DNA of 46,592 nucleotides, taken from positions 1 through 46,592 of the forward strand of contig JAJZWA010000028.1 in NCBI GenBank assembly GCA_021846965.1. Direction: 5' to 3'. The notes below the pieces were generated by a model. That model worked only from the letters and a program-made list of their open reading frames with translations, made no database searches and was not told where the DNA came from. This document shows positions 16,058 to 24,693 of this stretch, piece after piece. Numbering within the stretch: position 1 is the first letter of the stretch; each line of letters begins with the position of its first letter. Source of the stretch: Pseudomonadota bacterium (GTDB lineage Bacteria; Pseudomonadota; Gammaproteobacteria; Burkholderiales; Burkholderiaceae_C). The position numbers and the translations under genes were made by a program.

Positions 16058-16951
16058 ATGATCCCGCAGCAGACCCTGTCCCGACTGAAATACCTGCCGC
16101 AACTGGCCCCGGCCGAGAGCGCGCTGGTACAGACGCGATTCGACGCCGCAAGTTCCGCGCTATGGGTCTCCATGGTTCCGCGCGAGGGCAAGCCGCACAA
16201 TTTCTCGCGTGAACTCCTTGGCTCCCTGCAGTCGCTGACCGAGCATTTCGACGACCTCGGCCCCCGCTGGGAGAACGGCGCGGGCGAAGAGCCGGTGCAC
16301 TACGTGATCCTGCGTTCCCTGCACCCCGAGTATTTCAGCCTGGGCGGTGACCTGGCGCACTTCCTGGAGTGCATCCGTGCCCACGACGCCCATGCCCTGC
16401 GGCGCTATTCCATGCAGTGCCTGGACATGATCCATCGCTGGGCCACCGTGCTCAACCGAAACTCCACGACCCTGTCCCTGGTCCAGGGTCGCGCGCTGGG
16501 CGGCGGCTTCGAGGCCGCGCTCGCGGCGGATTTCATCATCGCCGAGGAGCAGGCCGAGTTCGGGCTGCCGGAGATCCTGTTCGGGCTGTTCCCCTGCTCG
16601 GGAGGCATGAGCCTGCTGGCGCGCCGCATCGGCGTGGCGGCCGCCGAGCGGATCATGCGCACCGGCAAGATCTACTCCGCGGCCGAAATGCTCGAGATGG
16701 GCGTGATCGACGAGATCTGCCCGACCGGGCGCGGCGAGGCCGCCGTGCGCGAGTTCGTGGCCGAGCATGCCAAGCGCCGCAAGGCCCGCATGGCCCTGCA
16801 GCGCGCACGCTCGCGCATGCAGCCGCTGGACTACGCGGAGCTGGCCACCGTGGTCGACGAGTGGGTGGAAACGGCCCTGCAACTCGACGCCGACGAGATC
16901 CGCGTGCTGGAAACCCTGGTGCGCATGCAGCGAACCGAATTCGCGCATTGA
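16058..16951 (+). CDS. rpfF: RpfF-like DSF synthase (enoyl-CoA hydratase family)
   Basis: A 297-residue crotonase-fold enzyme resembling RpfF, which converts 3-hydroxyacyl-ACP to the cis-2-unsaturated acyl chain and releases the free DSF fatty acid. The two catalytic glutamates are Glu152 (GRALGGGFEAAL) and Glu172 (FGLPEILFGLFP). They are 20 residues apart, as in Xanthomonas RpfF (Glu141/Glu161). The C-terminal WVETALQL...LVRMQR also matches. The ATG at 16058 is chosen. An upstream in-frame TTG (16004) lies inside the sigma-54 promoter and cannot be the start. It has its own promoter and sits in the same island as rpfG-rpfC and an ACP/KAS pair. Confidence 0.9.
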   Translation: MIPQQTLSRLKYLPQLAPAESALVQTRFDAASSALWVSMVPREGKPHNFSRELLGSLQSLTEHFDDLGPRWENGAGEEPVHYVILRSLHPEYFSLGGDLAHFLECIRAHDAHALRRYSMQCLDMIHRWATVLNRNSTTLSLVQGRALGGGFEAALAADFIIAEEQAEFGLPEILFGLFPCSGGMSLLARRIGVAAAERIMRTGKIYSAAEMLEMGVIDEICPTGRGEAAVREFVAEHAKRRKARMALQRARSRMQPLDYAELATVVDEWVETALQLDADEIRVLETLVRMQRTEFAH

Positions 16952-17102
16952 GCCCTGGCGTCCCGTCCCGGCGCGCTCCCGGCAGGCCCGGGGCGCCGCC
17001 GCAATGATTCGTTGCAGGGCCGTGGGGAATGCGTGTTCTCCCCTTTGTCATTTCCGGGGAGTAGGCTGATCATTGCTCGATCCGCCAACTTCACCAAACG
17101 AC

Positions 17103-18743
17103 ATGACCGTCGCCAAGCGCCTGGCCCTGCTCATCGGGCTCGCCATCGCCGGCCTGCTGGGCCTTTCCGGATTCGGATCCTCGCAGATCCATCGGGTGTT
17201 CGATTCCACGAACTTCGCCAACGTCCACACGGTTCCCGCGCTGGTCGACCTCGATCTGCTGCGCGATCACTTCCTGCGCGTGCGGCGCTGGACCAACGAC
17301 GTCATCAACCATCCCGGTCCCTCCGAGTTGCGCAACGCGCGCAGCCGGATCCAGCAGGACTCGCGCTTCGTCCAGCAATCCCTGGCCGACTATGCCCGCA
17401 CCGCCCAGGCCCCGCGCGACAAGCAACTGCTGGAGGCCGAAGGCGCCACATGGCAGGCCTACTCCAAGAGCGTCGCGCAGATCCTGGCCGCCATCGCGGG
17501 CGGCAACATGGACCTGACCCAGCAACTCCAGCCCGGCAACGAGGCCCTGGCCGATCGCCTGGCCCACCAGATCGACGCCCACTTCGACTACAACGTGCAG
17601 CAGGCGCATGCGGGTGCAGCCAGCGCCCGGAAGGTCATGGCATCCAGCATGCTGCAGTTCCTGCTGGTCAGCGCCGCGATCGCCGTGCTGCTGCTGGCCG
17701 GAGGCTGGCTGATCCTGCGCGCGCTGCTGCGCCAGCTCGGTGGCGAGCCCGCCGTGGCCGTCGATGTCGTGCGCAAGGTCGCCGCGGGTGATCTCTCGGT
17801 GCATGTGCCCACACGCGCCGGAGATACCCGCAGCATGCTGGCCGCGATGCGCGAAATGGTGGAGAAACTCTCCGACACCCTGGGCTCGGTGCGCGCCGCG
17901 GCGGACAACCTCGCCGCCGCCTCGGGACAGGTGTCCAGCACGTCGCAGAGCCTTTCCCAGGGCGCGTCGGAACAGGCCGCCTCGGTGGAGCAGACCTCGG
18001 CCACGCTGGAACAGTCGGCGGCCTCGATCAAGCAGAACGCGGACAACGCGCGCCTGACGGCGGGCATGGCCCGCCAGGCCGCCCAGCAGGCCCGCGACGG
18101 CGGTGCCGCCGTGCGCAAGACCGTGGAGGACATGCTGGCCATCGCCGAGCGCATCGGCATCGTCGACGACATCGCCTACCAGACCAATATGCTGGCCCTG
18201 AACGCGGCCATCGAGGCCGCGCGCGCGGGCGAGCACGGCAAGGGCTTCGCCGTCGTCGCCGCCGAGGTGCGCAAGCTCGCCGAGCGTGCCCAGGTGGCCG
18301 CGCGCGAGATCGGCGAACTGGCCTCGGGCTCGGTCAAGCAGGCCGAGGGCGCCGGAGAGCTGCTGGCGCAGATGGTGCCGGCGATCACCCGCACCAGCGA
18401 ACTCATCGAGGAGATCGACGCCGCCAGCGCCGAACAGGCCACCGGCATCGAGCAGATCAACCAGGCGATGTCCCAGCTCAACGCCACCACCCAGCAAAAC
18501 GCCTCGGCCTCCGAGCAACTGGCGGCGACCGCCGAGCAGATGAACGGCCAGTCGGCCGAGCTGCAGGCGCAGGTGGGCAAGTTCCGCCTGCCCGGGGCCG
18601 AGGGGAGCCCGACCGGCGCGCCCTCCCCGGCCTCACCGGCCTCCCCGCGCGCGGCAGCGGGCAGGTCCCTGCCCCAGGCGCCCGCCGCGCCCCTGCCCGG
18701 CACCGCACCGGCATCCGCCAGGGAGCAGTTCGTGCGCTTCTAG
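17103..18743 (+). CDS. Methyl-accepting chemotaxis protein
   Basis: A 546-residue chemoreceptor: first membrane helix (about 5-25), a periplasmic four-helix-type sensor rich in Arg/Gln (about 30-180), second helix (about 185-208), a HAMP segment ([23 protein letters not shown]), then a long cytoplasmic coiled coil. The conserved tip [41 protein letters not shown] binds CheA/CheW. A Pro/Ala-rich tail ends REQFVRF and could tether adaptation enzymes. The ATG at 17103 is used because the longer reading begins with TTG and carries a non-signal extension. No other che genes are present. The ligand is unknown; proximity to rpfF is noted only. Confidence 0.92.
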   Translation: MTVAKRLALLIGLAIAGLLGLSGFGSSQIHRVFDSTNFANVHTVPALVDLDLLRDHFLRVRRWTNDVINHPGPSELRNARSRIQQDSRFVQQSLADYARTAQAPRDKQLLEAEGATWQAYSKSVAQILAAIAGGNMDLTQQLQPGNEALADRLAHQIDAHFDYNVQQAHAGAASARKVMASSMLQFLLVSAAIAVLLLAGGWLILRALLRQLGGEPAVAVDVVRKVAAGDLSVHVPTRAGDTRSMLAAMREMVEKLSDTLGSVRAAADNLAAASGQVSSTSQSLSQGASEQAASVEQTSATLEQSAASIKQNADNARLTAGMARQAAQQARDGGAAVRKTVEDMLAIAERIGIVDDIAYQTNMLALNAAIEAARAGEHGKGFAVVAAEVRKLAERAQVAAREIGELASGSVKQAEGAGELLAQMVPAITRTSELIEEIDAASAEQATGIEQINQAMSQLNATTQQNASASEQLAATAEQMNGQSAELQAQVGKFRLPGAEGSPTGAPSPASPASPRAAAGRSLPQAPAAPLPGTAPASAREQFVRF

Positions 18744-18749
18744 CACGCT

Positions 18750-18776
18750 GTCGAACGACCCCGGGGGGCGTTCAAC
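18750..18776. terminator. Hairpin between convergent genes
   Basis: GTCGAACG (18750-18757) pairs with CGTTCAAC (18769-18776) with one mismatch, closed by a CCCC/GGGG inner stem. It separates the convergent chemoreceptor and lipoprotein genes and may serve both. No clear T-run. Confidence 0.4.
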
Positions 18777-18822
18777 GGCCTGCTGGTGTCCTGTCCCGCG
18801 GCAGAACTCGAAGCGCAGCGAC

Positions 18823-20379
18823 TCAGGAATAGTTCGCCGTGGTCGACACGGCGAGCGGCCAGAAATAGACCTGCCCCTGGCTGTCGGCCGCCGCCATGTC
18901 CACCACGTAGAGCCCGGAGCCGGCGTCGGCCGGCGCGGTGATCGTCAGGTTCACGGTGTCGCCATTGAGGCCCTGCTTGTCGACATGCAGGCTCCACCCC
19001 TGCAGATCGCTGGAGCCCGAGTTCGTGTAGACGGCCTTGACGATCGCGTTCAGCGTGATCGGGCCCACCGCTGTCGAGGAGGCGAACAGGCGCATCGGCA
19101 GCGTCACGCTCTTGCCGGCAGGCACCACGCTCCCCTGGAAACTGCCCAGGTAGCCGCTCAGCGTGGCGATGGACGAGGTCGCGGGCACCGCGCCGAACAG
19201 GGCTCCGCCCGAAATCGCCGATCCCGGCACGCAGGGGTCCTGGGCCGCCGCGGCGGCCTGGTTCGACCAGATGGGCTGGAGGATGTAGGAACTCAGGTCC
19301 GCCTCGGTGGTCGTGTAGATCTCGCACATATCGCCGATCTCGGTGCCCGTGTTGCCGATCACCGGGCCCCACAGGTAGTTGTCGGAGCCCGTGAGCTGCG
19401 CATAGCCGAGATAGCCGCTGGGGTCCGCGACCCCCTCCATCACCTCATGCTCGGTGGCGATCTGGTTCGACGCATCGGAGGGCAGCGGAACGATTGCGAA
19501 GGGAACCAGGGTGCTGTTCGTTCCGACATACACGCCCGTGTGATAGGCGGCGGCGCCCGCGACATCCAGCGTGGTTCCATTCGGAAGGAAGAACACGAAG
19601 AAATGCCGTGAATCCAGCGTACCGCCCTCCCAGCTCGCGGCATTCGTGGTGAGCAGGTTGGCTGCGGTCGATCGGCTGAAGGGCGATGCAGCGGAGCTGC
19701 TGAGCACCACGGGCTGCGTGACGCTGGCCGCACCCACGCCGTACTGGGCCAGCGTGGACCACAGCGAGCTGGCCACCAGCTTCTGCAGGAAGCTCGTCTC
19801 CTGCCCCTGGGCGCTCGCCGGATCGTTGCTGAAGTACACCGGCGTGATGATCGGGTCGGGCATCACCTCGGGGGTCGGAGTCTGCGAGTTCCCGCTCGTG
19901 CCCGGTCCGACCTGGGGCAGCGTGGGGGTCAGCGCCGGGTAGCTCGAGCAACTCACCGAGACGATGGCATTGCGCATCTGTGCCACCTGCACCGACGTTC
20001 CCGCCGTGAGACTCGCGAAGGTCCCGCTGCCCTGCGTGGTCTCCACCTCGAACTCGCAGGTCTCGCCCGAGGGCTGCTGCGCGATGGACAGCGTGGCGGC
20101 CGCGGAGGCCTGCAACTGCGCGGAGCCGTTCTGCGAAATGGTGGCCGAGCTGCTGCCGCCGCTGATGGTCAGGTTCTGCCCCGAATTCAGCCCGGAGACC
20201 TGGAAGGACAGGGCCGCCATGGTCGGGCCGGTCGGGCTGGTCGATCCGGTCGCTCCGGTCGCTCCGGTCGATCCACCCCCACCCCCACCCCCGCCCCCAC
20301 CCCCACCGCAGGCGGCAAGGAAGCTGCTGCTGCAAATCGCGGCGAACAGGACGCCGCGACGCAAGGCTCGGGTATTCAT
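18823..20379 (-). CDS. Putative lipoprotein with Gly tract and HExxxEG motif
   Basis: A 518-residue predicted outer-membrane or surface lipoprotein. The signal peptide ends in the lipobox FLAAC with Cys24, followed by an uninterrupted run of about a dozen glycines and a collagen-like G-x-T stretch (about 37-55). The central part carries ATEHEVMEGVADPSG (His311, Glu312, Glu315/316 region). This resembles the HE..E..(T/A)DP zinc-site pattern seen in some metallopeptidase-like and Phi-1/EXORDIUM-type proteins. The C-terminus (about 430-518) looks like a beta-sandwich. The ATG at 20379 gives a proper signal peptide; an ATG at 20442 would bury it. Function is unknown; peptidase activity is only a suggestion. 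Confidence 0.65.
   Translation of the reverse strand: MNTRALRRGVLFAAICSSSFLAACGGGGGGGGGGGGSTGATGATGSTSPTGPTMAALSFQVSGLNSGQNLTISGGSSSATISQNGSAQLQASAAATLSIAQQPSGETCEFEVETTQGSGTFASLTAGTSVQVAQMRNAIVSVSCSSYPALTPTLPQVGPGTSGNSQTPTPEVMPDPIITPVYFSNDPASAQGQETSFLQKLVASSLWSTLAQYGVGAASVTQPVVLSSSAASPFSRSTAANLLTTNAASWEGGTLDSRHFFVFFLPNGTTLDVAGAAAYHTGVYVGTNSTLVPFAIVPLPSDASNQIATEHEVMEGVADPSGYLGYAQLTGSDNYLWGPVIGNTGTEIGDMCEIYTTTEADLSSYILQPIWSNQAAAAAQDPCVPGSAISGGALFGAVPATSSIATLSGYLGSFQGSVVPAGKSVTLPMRLFASSTAVGPITLNAIVKAVYTNSGSSDLQGWSLHVDKQGLNGDTVNLTITAPADAGSGLYVVDMAAADSQGQVYFWPLAVSTTANYS
20273..20312. repeat. CCACCC-type tandem tract coding for polyglycine
   Basis: A short tandem CCACCC/CCGCCC tract immediately after the lipobox codon of the lipoprotein gene. 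Its units are six bases, so slippage by whole units keeps the frame and only changes linker length. G-homopolymer slippage within it could shift the frame. Confidence 0.6.
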
Positions 20380-20442
20380 GAATGTGTCTGGGGAGAATGG
20401 GTGGAGGGTTCGATATCGTGCGCGGGAATCGCGCTGAAACAT

Positions 20443-20924
20443 CGATGCAGGTTTTCCGGAGGACCTCTGGAAAATAGGACCTCCAGTATCCAGACCCCAC
20501 CCTGTGAACCACGGATCCCTGACCCGGGAGCTTCATCAAAATCGATGATTCCCGGGTCCGCTCGCGCGACGGAATGAGGAAATACAGAGTTTGGCTGGTT
20601 CGCGGCAGTTTAATAACCGATTAACGCTCGCGCAACCGCCGGAAAATGTCGCGGCCAGGAGGCAATCGATCGGACGCGGTTTCGCAGGAGGCCCTGGGCC
20701 GGCCGTGACACCCTCAAAAAGTCGTGTTCCTCGTGTTTTCCGACAGACCTTCCCGAACCCACTCGCCAGGCCTCGGCCGCGGCAGGCCCGCCCGCTCCCG
20801 CCTGGCGGGCAGCGCGGGGCAAAAGGGTGGATTTTTTCTCAGCCGGGGAGCTTTTCTCAGGCTGCGCCGGTTGCCTCCCGTTCCATCAGGCCCGAAACTG
20901 CTGTTGCAGGGCAGCAATGCCCGC
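20443..20924. other. Gene-poor intergenic stretch
   Basis: About 480 bases, partly AT-rich (20560-20640), with no convincing gene. It should hold the promoter of the minus lipoprotein gene and of the small plus-strand gene at 20925. It also holds the inverted repeat at 20521-20558. Confidence 0.5.
20521..20558. repeat. Inverted repeat GACCCGGGA / TCCCGGGTC
   Basis: Perfect nine-base arms (20521-20529 and 20550-20558) enclose an AT-richer 20-base centre that itself contains ATCGAT. It lies about 140 bases upstream of the lipoprotein start. It could be an operator pair or an RNA hairpin; no family was recognised. Confidence 0.5.
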
Positions 20925-21347
20925 ATGGCACGCGATCCCGGCAGCACGAGGACAAGGCTCGAGGCGATGTTGAACGATCTGCGCAGGAAAATCAGGGGCC
21001 TGTTCCTGGGTCCCGAGGCCACTCCATCGGTCCGTTGCTTCGGCTCGGATACCGACGGAGCGGCTCGCAGCGCCTTTCTGGTGTCCGTTCTCGCGGACGA
21101 AGCGATGTCCGAGGTCTTCGGCCGCATCACCTTCCGATTCGACCGGATGTCGCGTACCCTGACCGTGTCCGAGGCCCAGATGACCGAGCGCTGGCGGCAT
21201 GTGTCCATCGTCCAGGACATGCTCGCCGCGGCGATTCACAAATGCGCCGCCCGCCAGGTCGTCGTGAACGAGGCCGGCAATCCCTGCTGGACCCAGCTCC
21301 TGGGGCGCGAGGTGGCCGGCGCCAGGGTGAGACACGCGGAACGCTAG
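20925..21347 (+). CDS. Hypothetical small protein
   Basis: About 140 residues with no recognised family. It is a soluble, mixed alpha/beta-looking protein with three cysteines (CFGSD, KCAAR, NPCW) and a central DEAMSEVFGRITFRFDRMSRTLTV segment. ATG at 20925 is used; the ATG at 20967 has a nearer GAGG and may be the true start. It overlaps the end of the convergent kinase gene by four bases. Moderate confidence that it is a gene, because the upstream extension in the same frame does not look protein-like but this part does. Confidence 0.45.
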   Translation: MARDPGSTRTRLEAMLNDLRRKIRGLFLGPEATPSVRCFGSDTDGAARSAFLVSVLADEAMSEVFGRITFRFDRMSRTLTVSEAQMTERWRHVSIVQDMLAAAIHKCAARQVVVNEAGNPCWTQLLGREVAGARVRHAER

Positions 21348-22642
21348 GCGGAGCGCGAGGCCGGCAGATCGAGGCGCAGCACCAATCCGGATCGTTGGTC
21401 GTCGCGCTCGCGCAGCGAGATGGTCGCGCCGATGCGCAGCGCGGCTTCGCGGGCGATGGCGAGCCCCAGCCCGGTCCCCTCGCCACCCTGTTCGCGCAGG
21501 CGCAGGAAGGGCTTGAAGGCGTCGTCGCGCTGGTTCGGCGCGATTCCCGGCCCGCTGTCGATGACCTCGCAGCGCACGCCCTCCCGCAGGGCCTCCATGC
21601 GCAACGTCACCTCGCCTCCCGGCGGGGTGTACTTGAGCGCGTTGTCGATCGCGTTGCCTAGGATGGCGCGCAGCAGCTGGGCGGAGCTGCGGACTTGCAG
21701 CGCCTCGGGCAACTCCATGCCGAGGTCGATTCCGCGCCGCTGCGCCAGCGGGAAGCCGGCCGCCAGCAATTCGCGGCCCAGGCTGCCGAGATCGATCCAC
21801 TCCTCCACGGCGTCCGCGCTTTCGATGCGCGCCAGATCCAGCAACTGCTCGCTGAGCTTGCGCGCGCGCTCGATGCCCTGCTCCAGCGGCTCCAGGCGCA
21901 GGCGCGCCTCGTCCAGGGACTGGGCATGACGCACGTTGCGCGCCTGGAGCGCGAGCGCCGTCAACGGCGAACGCAGCTCATGCGCCGCATCGGCGACGAA
22001 GCGCTGTTGCTGCCTCATCAGCTCCCGGGTGCGCTCGAGCAATCCTTCGATGGCGTCGACAAAGGGCTGGATCTCCGCCGGCATGCCCGTCCATTGCAAG
22101 GCCGCGCCCTGCAGCGACTGAGAGGACTCCAGCTGCCTCGCAGCGCGCACGACGGGGGCGAACCCTCGCCGCACACCCCGTCCGATCAGCCAGATCAACA
22201 GCGGAACGAGCAGCAAGGAGGGAAGCAGCGCGCGCAGCGCACCATTCCAGGCCAGTTCGTCGCGCGCATCGGTGGCCTGCGCGACGACGGCCGTGTAGGG
22301 CCCCTGGCGCTGGATCCACACCCGCATGCGCCCTGCGGGACCTTCGAGGCTGTGCATACCCTCCGACACCCTCGCATCCAGCCAGGGCGGCCGCGGATCG
22401 ATGGGCAACATCAGCGCGTGAATGCGCGCATCGTGGTCCTCGATCCCGAGCCCCGCGGTGCCGGCGGCCTCACGACCGGGGTGCCGCAGCAGCAGCGCGG
22501 CTACCTGGCGCAACATGTCGTCCTGGGATTCGCGCAGTTCCCGCCAGGCCAGCACGAACTGGATGGCCGCCGCCAGCACACCCAGCGCGACGACCGCCAC
22601 GCCGGTGTGAAGCAGCAAGCGTCGCTGAAAGGAACTTTTCAT
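21344..22642 (-). CDS. Sensor histidine kinase (QseC/PmrB type)
   Basis: A 432-residue kinase with two membrane helices (about 10-32 and 155-178) bracketing a roughly 120-residue periplasmic sensor. A HAMP-like linker follows, then HisKA with His221 in ADAAHELRSPLTAL, and HATPase motifs NAIDNALKYTPPGG, DSGPGI and GEGTGLGLAI. The ATG at 22642 overlaps the regulator stop (ATGA), so the two are translationally coupled. It is the last gene of the PepSY / COG4705 / regulator / kinase unit. The signal is unknown. Confidence 0.9.
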   Translation of the reverse strand: MKSSFQRRLLLHTGVAVVALGVLAAAIQFVLAWRELRESQDDMLRQVAALLLRHPGREAAGTAGLGIEDHDARIHALMLPIDPRPPWLDARVSEGMHSLEGPAGRMRVWIQRQGPYTAVVAQATDARDELAWNGALRALLPSLLLVPLLIWLIGRGVRRGFAPVVRAARQLESSQSLQGAALQWTGMPAEIQPFVDAIEGLLERTRELMRQQQRFVADAAHELRSPLTALALQARNVRHAQSLDEARLRLEPLEQGIERARKLSEQLLDLARIESADAVEEWIDLGSLGRELLAAGFPLAQRRGIDLGMELPEALQVRSSAQLLRAILGNAIDNALKYTPPGGEVTLRMEALREGVRCEVIDSGPGIAPNQRDDAFKPFLRLREQGGEGTGLGLAIAREAALRIGATISLRERDDQRSGLVLRLDLPASRSA

Positions 22643-23301
22643 CGTCCCTTGTCCACCATCCACCCGGCGCCGCGTACGTTCCTGATCACGTCCGCCCCGA
22701 GCTTCCTGCGCACGCCGTGGATGAGAAAGTCCACCGCGCTGCTCTCGACCTCCTCGTTCCAGCCGTACAGCCGGTCCTCCAACTGCGCGCGCGTGAGAAT
22801 GGTTCCCGGGCGCAGCAACAGGGCATGCAGCAGCGCGAACTCCCGCGCCGTCAGGCTGACGTGGGCGTCGCCGCGCCAGGCCTCCCGGGTCGAGGGATCG
22901 AGACGGACATCCCCGTTGCCCAGCTCGGCCCCCGCCTGCCCCGATTGCCGGCGCACGACCGCGCGCATGCGGGCCAGCAGCTCGTCCATGTCGAAGGGCT
23001 TCACCAGGTAGTCATCGGCGCCGAGATCCAGCCCGCGCACACGGTCGGCCGCCGCGTCGCGGGCGGTGATCAGAAGCACCGGCACGCGATCCCCGCGCTC
23101 ACGCAGACGCCGCAGCAGGCTGAGGCCGTCGCGCCCGGGAAGGCCGATGTCGAGCAGCACGATCTGATGCTGGGCGTCGAGCAGCACACGCTCCGCCGTC
23201 TCCCCGTCACGTACATGGTCGACGGCGTAGGCCGCGTCGCGCAAGGCGAGCTCGACCGCCGCCGCGATCATCGGATCGTCCTCGATCAACAGCACGCGCA
23301 T
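22639..23301 (-). CDS. OmpR/PhoB-family response regulator
   Basis: A 220-residue regulator: receiver domain with acidic pair Glu7-Asp8-Asp9 (IEDDP), phosphoacceptor Asp51 (LLDIGLPGRDG) and Lys101 in LVKPFDM, then a winged-helix DNA-binding domain (SLTAREFALLHALLLRPG...AVDFLIHGVRRKLG). It most resembles QseB/PmrA-type regulators. The gene starts 18 bases after the membrane-protein gene and overlaps the kinase start by four bases. Its likely binding site is the 11-bp-period direct repeat at 24551-24568 upstream of the operon. Confidence 0.92.
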   Translation of the reverse strand: MRVLLIEDDPMIAAAVELALRDAAYAVDHVRDGETAERVLLDAQHQIVLLDIGLPGRDGLSLLRRLRERGDRVPVLLITARDAAADRVRGLDLGADDYLVKPFDMDELLARMRAVVRRQSGQAGAELGNGDVRLDPSTREAWRGDAHVSLTAREFALLHALLLRPGTILTRAQLEDRLYGWNEEVESSAVDFLIHGVRRKLGADVIRNVRGAGWMVDKGR

Positions 23302-23319
23302 GCGCCCCGCCCCTCGCGC

Positions 23320-24081
23320 TCAGTGCGCTGCCGCCGCGGCACGCTGCGGCAACAGTCGAAGCGCGATCACGATGCCCCCGATCAGCACGGCCGAGGCCGC
23401 GAAGCGGCTGAGCTCCAGCCCGCCAGCGGCAATCGGCTTGTCCAGGAAGTCGCCGAGCACGGCCCCCAGCGGACGCGTCAGGATGAAGGCGGTCCAGAAC
23501 AATGCGGTGCGCGAGACGGCCGTGCGCCAGTACAGCAGGGCCACGACCACCAGCGCCAGGCCGAACAACCAGGCCGCGCCCAGGTAGCCCAGGCCCGCCG
23601 TGTCGGCGCTCCAGTCTCCCAGTGCGGTGCCGAGGGTCTGCGAGAACATGATGGTCACCCAGTAGAACACTTCAGCCTGGCCCGATTGCACGCTCGCCAC
23701 GGCCACGCTTCCGGTGGTCCGACGCCACAGCCACAGGGATAGGCACAGCAAGGCCAGCAACAGACTCGTACCGCCAGCGTAGCCGATCCCCAGCGAGCGA
23801 TCGGCGAAGTCGGCCAGGGTCGTGCCCACCGTGGTCGTCGCGATGATGGTGGACCAGTACAGCAGCGGCCGAAAGCGGTCCGCGCGCATCTGCGCCAACA
23901 CCAGCACCGCGAAAACCACGGCGAAGGCGGCCGTTGCGGCCAGGTAGCCCAGGTGCAGGGACATGGAGGCCGCGTCGCCGGCGGTTTCGCCCAGGGTCGT
24001 GGCTGCGATCTTGATCAGCCAGAAGCCCAAGGTGGCTTCAGGGACTTTTGCGAGCGCGGATTCGATCGAATGGGATGTCAT
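23320..24081 (-). CDS. COG4705-type integral membrane protein
   Basis: A 253-residue hydrophobic protein with about seven membrane helices and internal repeats of the form T(T/Q)(L/V)G(E/T)xxxD followed by LGY. Examples are ATTLGETAGDAASMSLHLGY, TTTVGTTLADFADRSLGIGY and SQTLGTALGDWSADTAGLGY. This pattern is typical of the uncharacterised COG4705 membrane-anchored family, often found beside two-component systems. The ATG at 24081 is used (MTSHSIESAL); a 46-base segment covering this start and its leader recurs at 27561. Second gene of the operon. Transport or stress roles have been proposed for such neighbours, but function is not known. Confidence 0.75.
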   Translation of the reverse strand: MTSHSIESALAKVPEATLGFWLIKIAATTLGETAGDAASMSLHLGYLAATAAFAVVFAVLVLAQMRADRFRPLLYWSTIIATTTVGTTLADFADRSLGIGYAGGTSLLLALLCLSLWLWRRTTGSVAVASVQSGQAEVFYWVTIMFSQTLGTALGDWSADTAGLGYLGAAWLFGLALVVVALLYWRTAVSRTALFWTAFILTRPLGAVLGDFLDKPIAAGGLELSRFAASAVLIGGIVIALRLLPQRAAAAAH

Positions 24082-24118
24082 CGGAAGACCATACAGAGGT
24101 GGCAGGGCCCGGGCCGCG
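24073..24118. repeat. 46-base repeat, copy 1 (leader and start of the COG4705 gene)
   Basis: From GATGTCATCGGAAGACC through CAGAGGTGGCAGGGCCCG and on to CCGCGG, the segment matches 27561-27606 except for about three bases in the middle. On minus it comprises the untranslated leader, the ATG and the first codons of the membrane-protein gene. Confidence 0.7.
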
Positions 24119-24134
24119 GCGTGCGCCGCGGCCC
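24111..24134. other. Intercistronic hairpin between the PepSY and COG4705 genes
   Basis: GGGCCGCGGC (24111-24120) and GCCGCGGCCC (24125-24134) form a perfect 10-bp stem with loop GTGC, 12 bases past the PepSY stop. It lacks a T-run; partial terminator or mRNA stabiliser. Confidence 0.55.
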
Positions 24135-24146
24135 GAGGGCGTTGAC

Positions 24147-24461
24147 TCAATCCTTCTCGGAACCCTCGACGCTGTCCTCGAGCACCTTGCCCGTCTTCGC
24201 GTCCACCCCGATCTCCCGCTCTCCCTGCGGGGTCTTGAGGTCGAAGGAATAGCGCAGCCCGCTGCCCCCCTTCTCCTGCTCCAGTTCCTGGTCGACGATG
24301 GTGGCGCCCGGCACCGCCTGGCGGGCGATCTGCGAAGCCTGCTCGAGGGTGATGGCCGCGCCCTTGGCGTACTGCTGGCCCTCATAGGCATGGGCCGCGG
24401 TGGCCGCGAGCCATGCCGCGCCGGTCAGCCCCACGATGACAACCGTCTTGTGCAACTTCAT
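24147..24461 (-). CDS. Periplasmic PepSY-domain protein
   Basis: A 104-residue secreted protein: signal peptide (about 1-24, ending AATAAHA), then one PepSY domain (ITLEQASQIARQAVPGATIVDQELE...LRYSFDLKTPQGEREIGVDAKTGKVL). PepSY modules act as small periplasmic inhibitory or sensory domains. ATG 24461 is chosen because AGGAG lies seven bases upstream; the ATG at 24467 is too close to it. First gene of the operon with a COG4705 protein, a response regulator and a kinase. A sensory input or feedback function on the kinase is plausible. Confidence 0.88.
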   Translation of the reverse strand: MKLHKTVVIVGLTGAAWLAATAAHAYEGQQYAKGAAITLEQASQIARQAVPGATIVDQELEQEKGGSGLRYSFDLKTPQGEREIGVDAKTGKVLEDSVEGSEKD

Positions 24462-24550
24462 GGACATTCTCCTGAACGGAATGGTCCCCGCGGCCCGGGT
24501 GGCCGTGGGCAGCGCCTACAGGGCGCATGAGCAGGAGTGTGCGCAGGAAG

Positions 24551-24568
24551 ATTTAGCCCACATTTAGC
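24551..24568 (-). promoter_or_regulatory. Tandem ATTTAGC direct repeat, OmpR-family operator candidate
   Basis: ATTTAGC at 24551-24557 and again at 24562-24568, an exact 11-base period, read as GCTAAAT repeats on minus. This is the spacing bound by QseB/PmrA-type dimers. It lies about 90-110 bases upstream of the PepSY gene, the first gene of the operon encoding such a regulator. Confidence 0.6.
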
Positions 24569-24693
24569 GCCTGGGCCTTGCCGGAAGGCGCAAGCAAGGG
24601 CATGAAGCATTCGGGCCGCGCCTCGCCCTTGCCCCTCGGCTGCGCGCCCATCGTTGACGAACGCGGCGCGGAAGAACCATGTCGCCAGGCCGT

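Noticed and set aside
20273..20312. Short tandem CCACCC tract as a CRISPR or satellite
   Set aside because: It is in-frame coding sequence for a polyglycine linker with no spacers.
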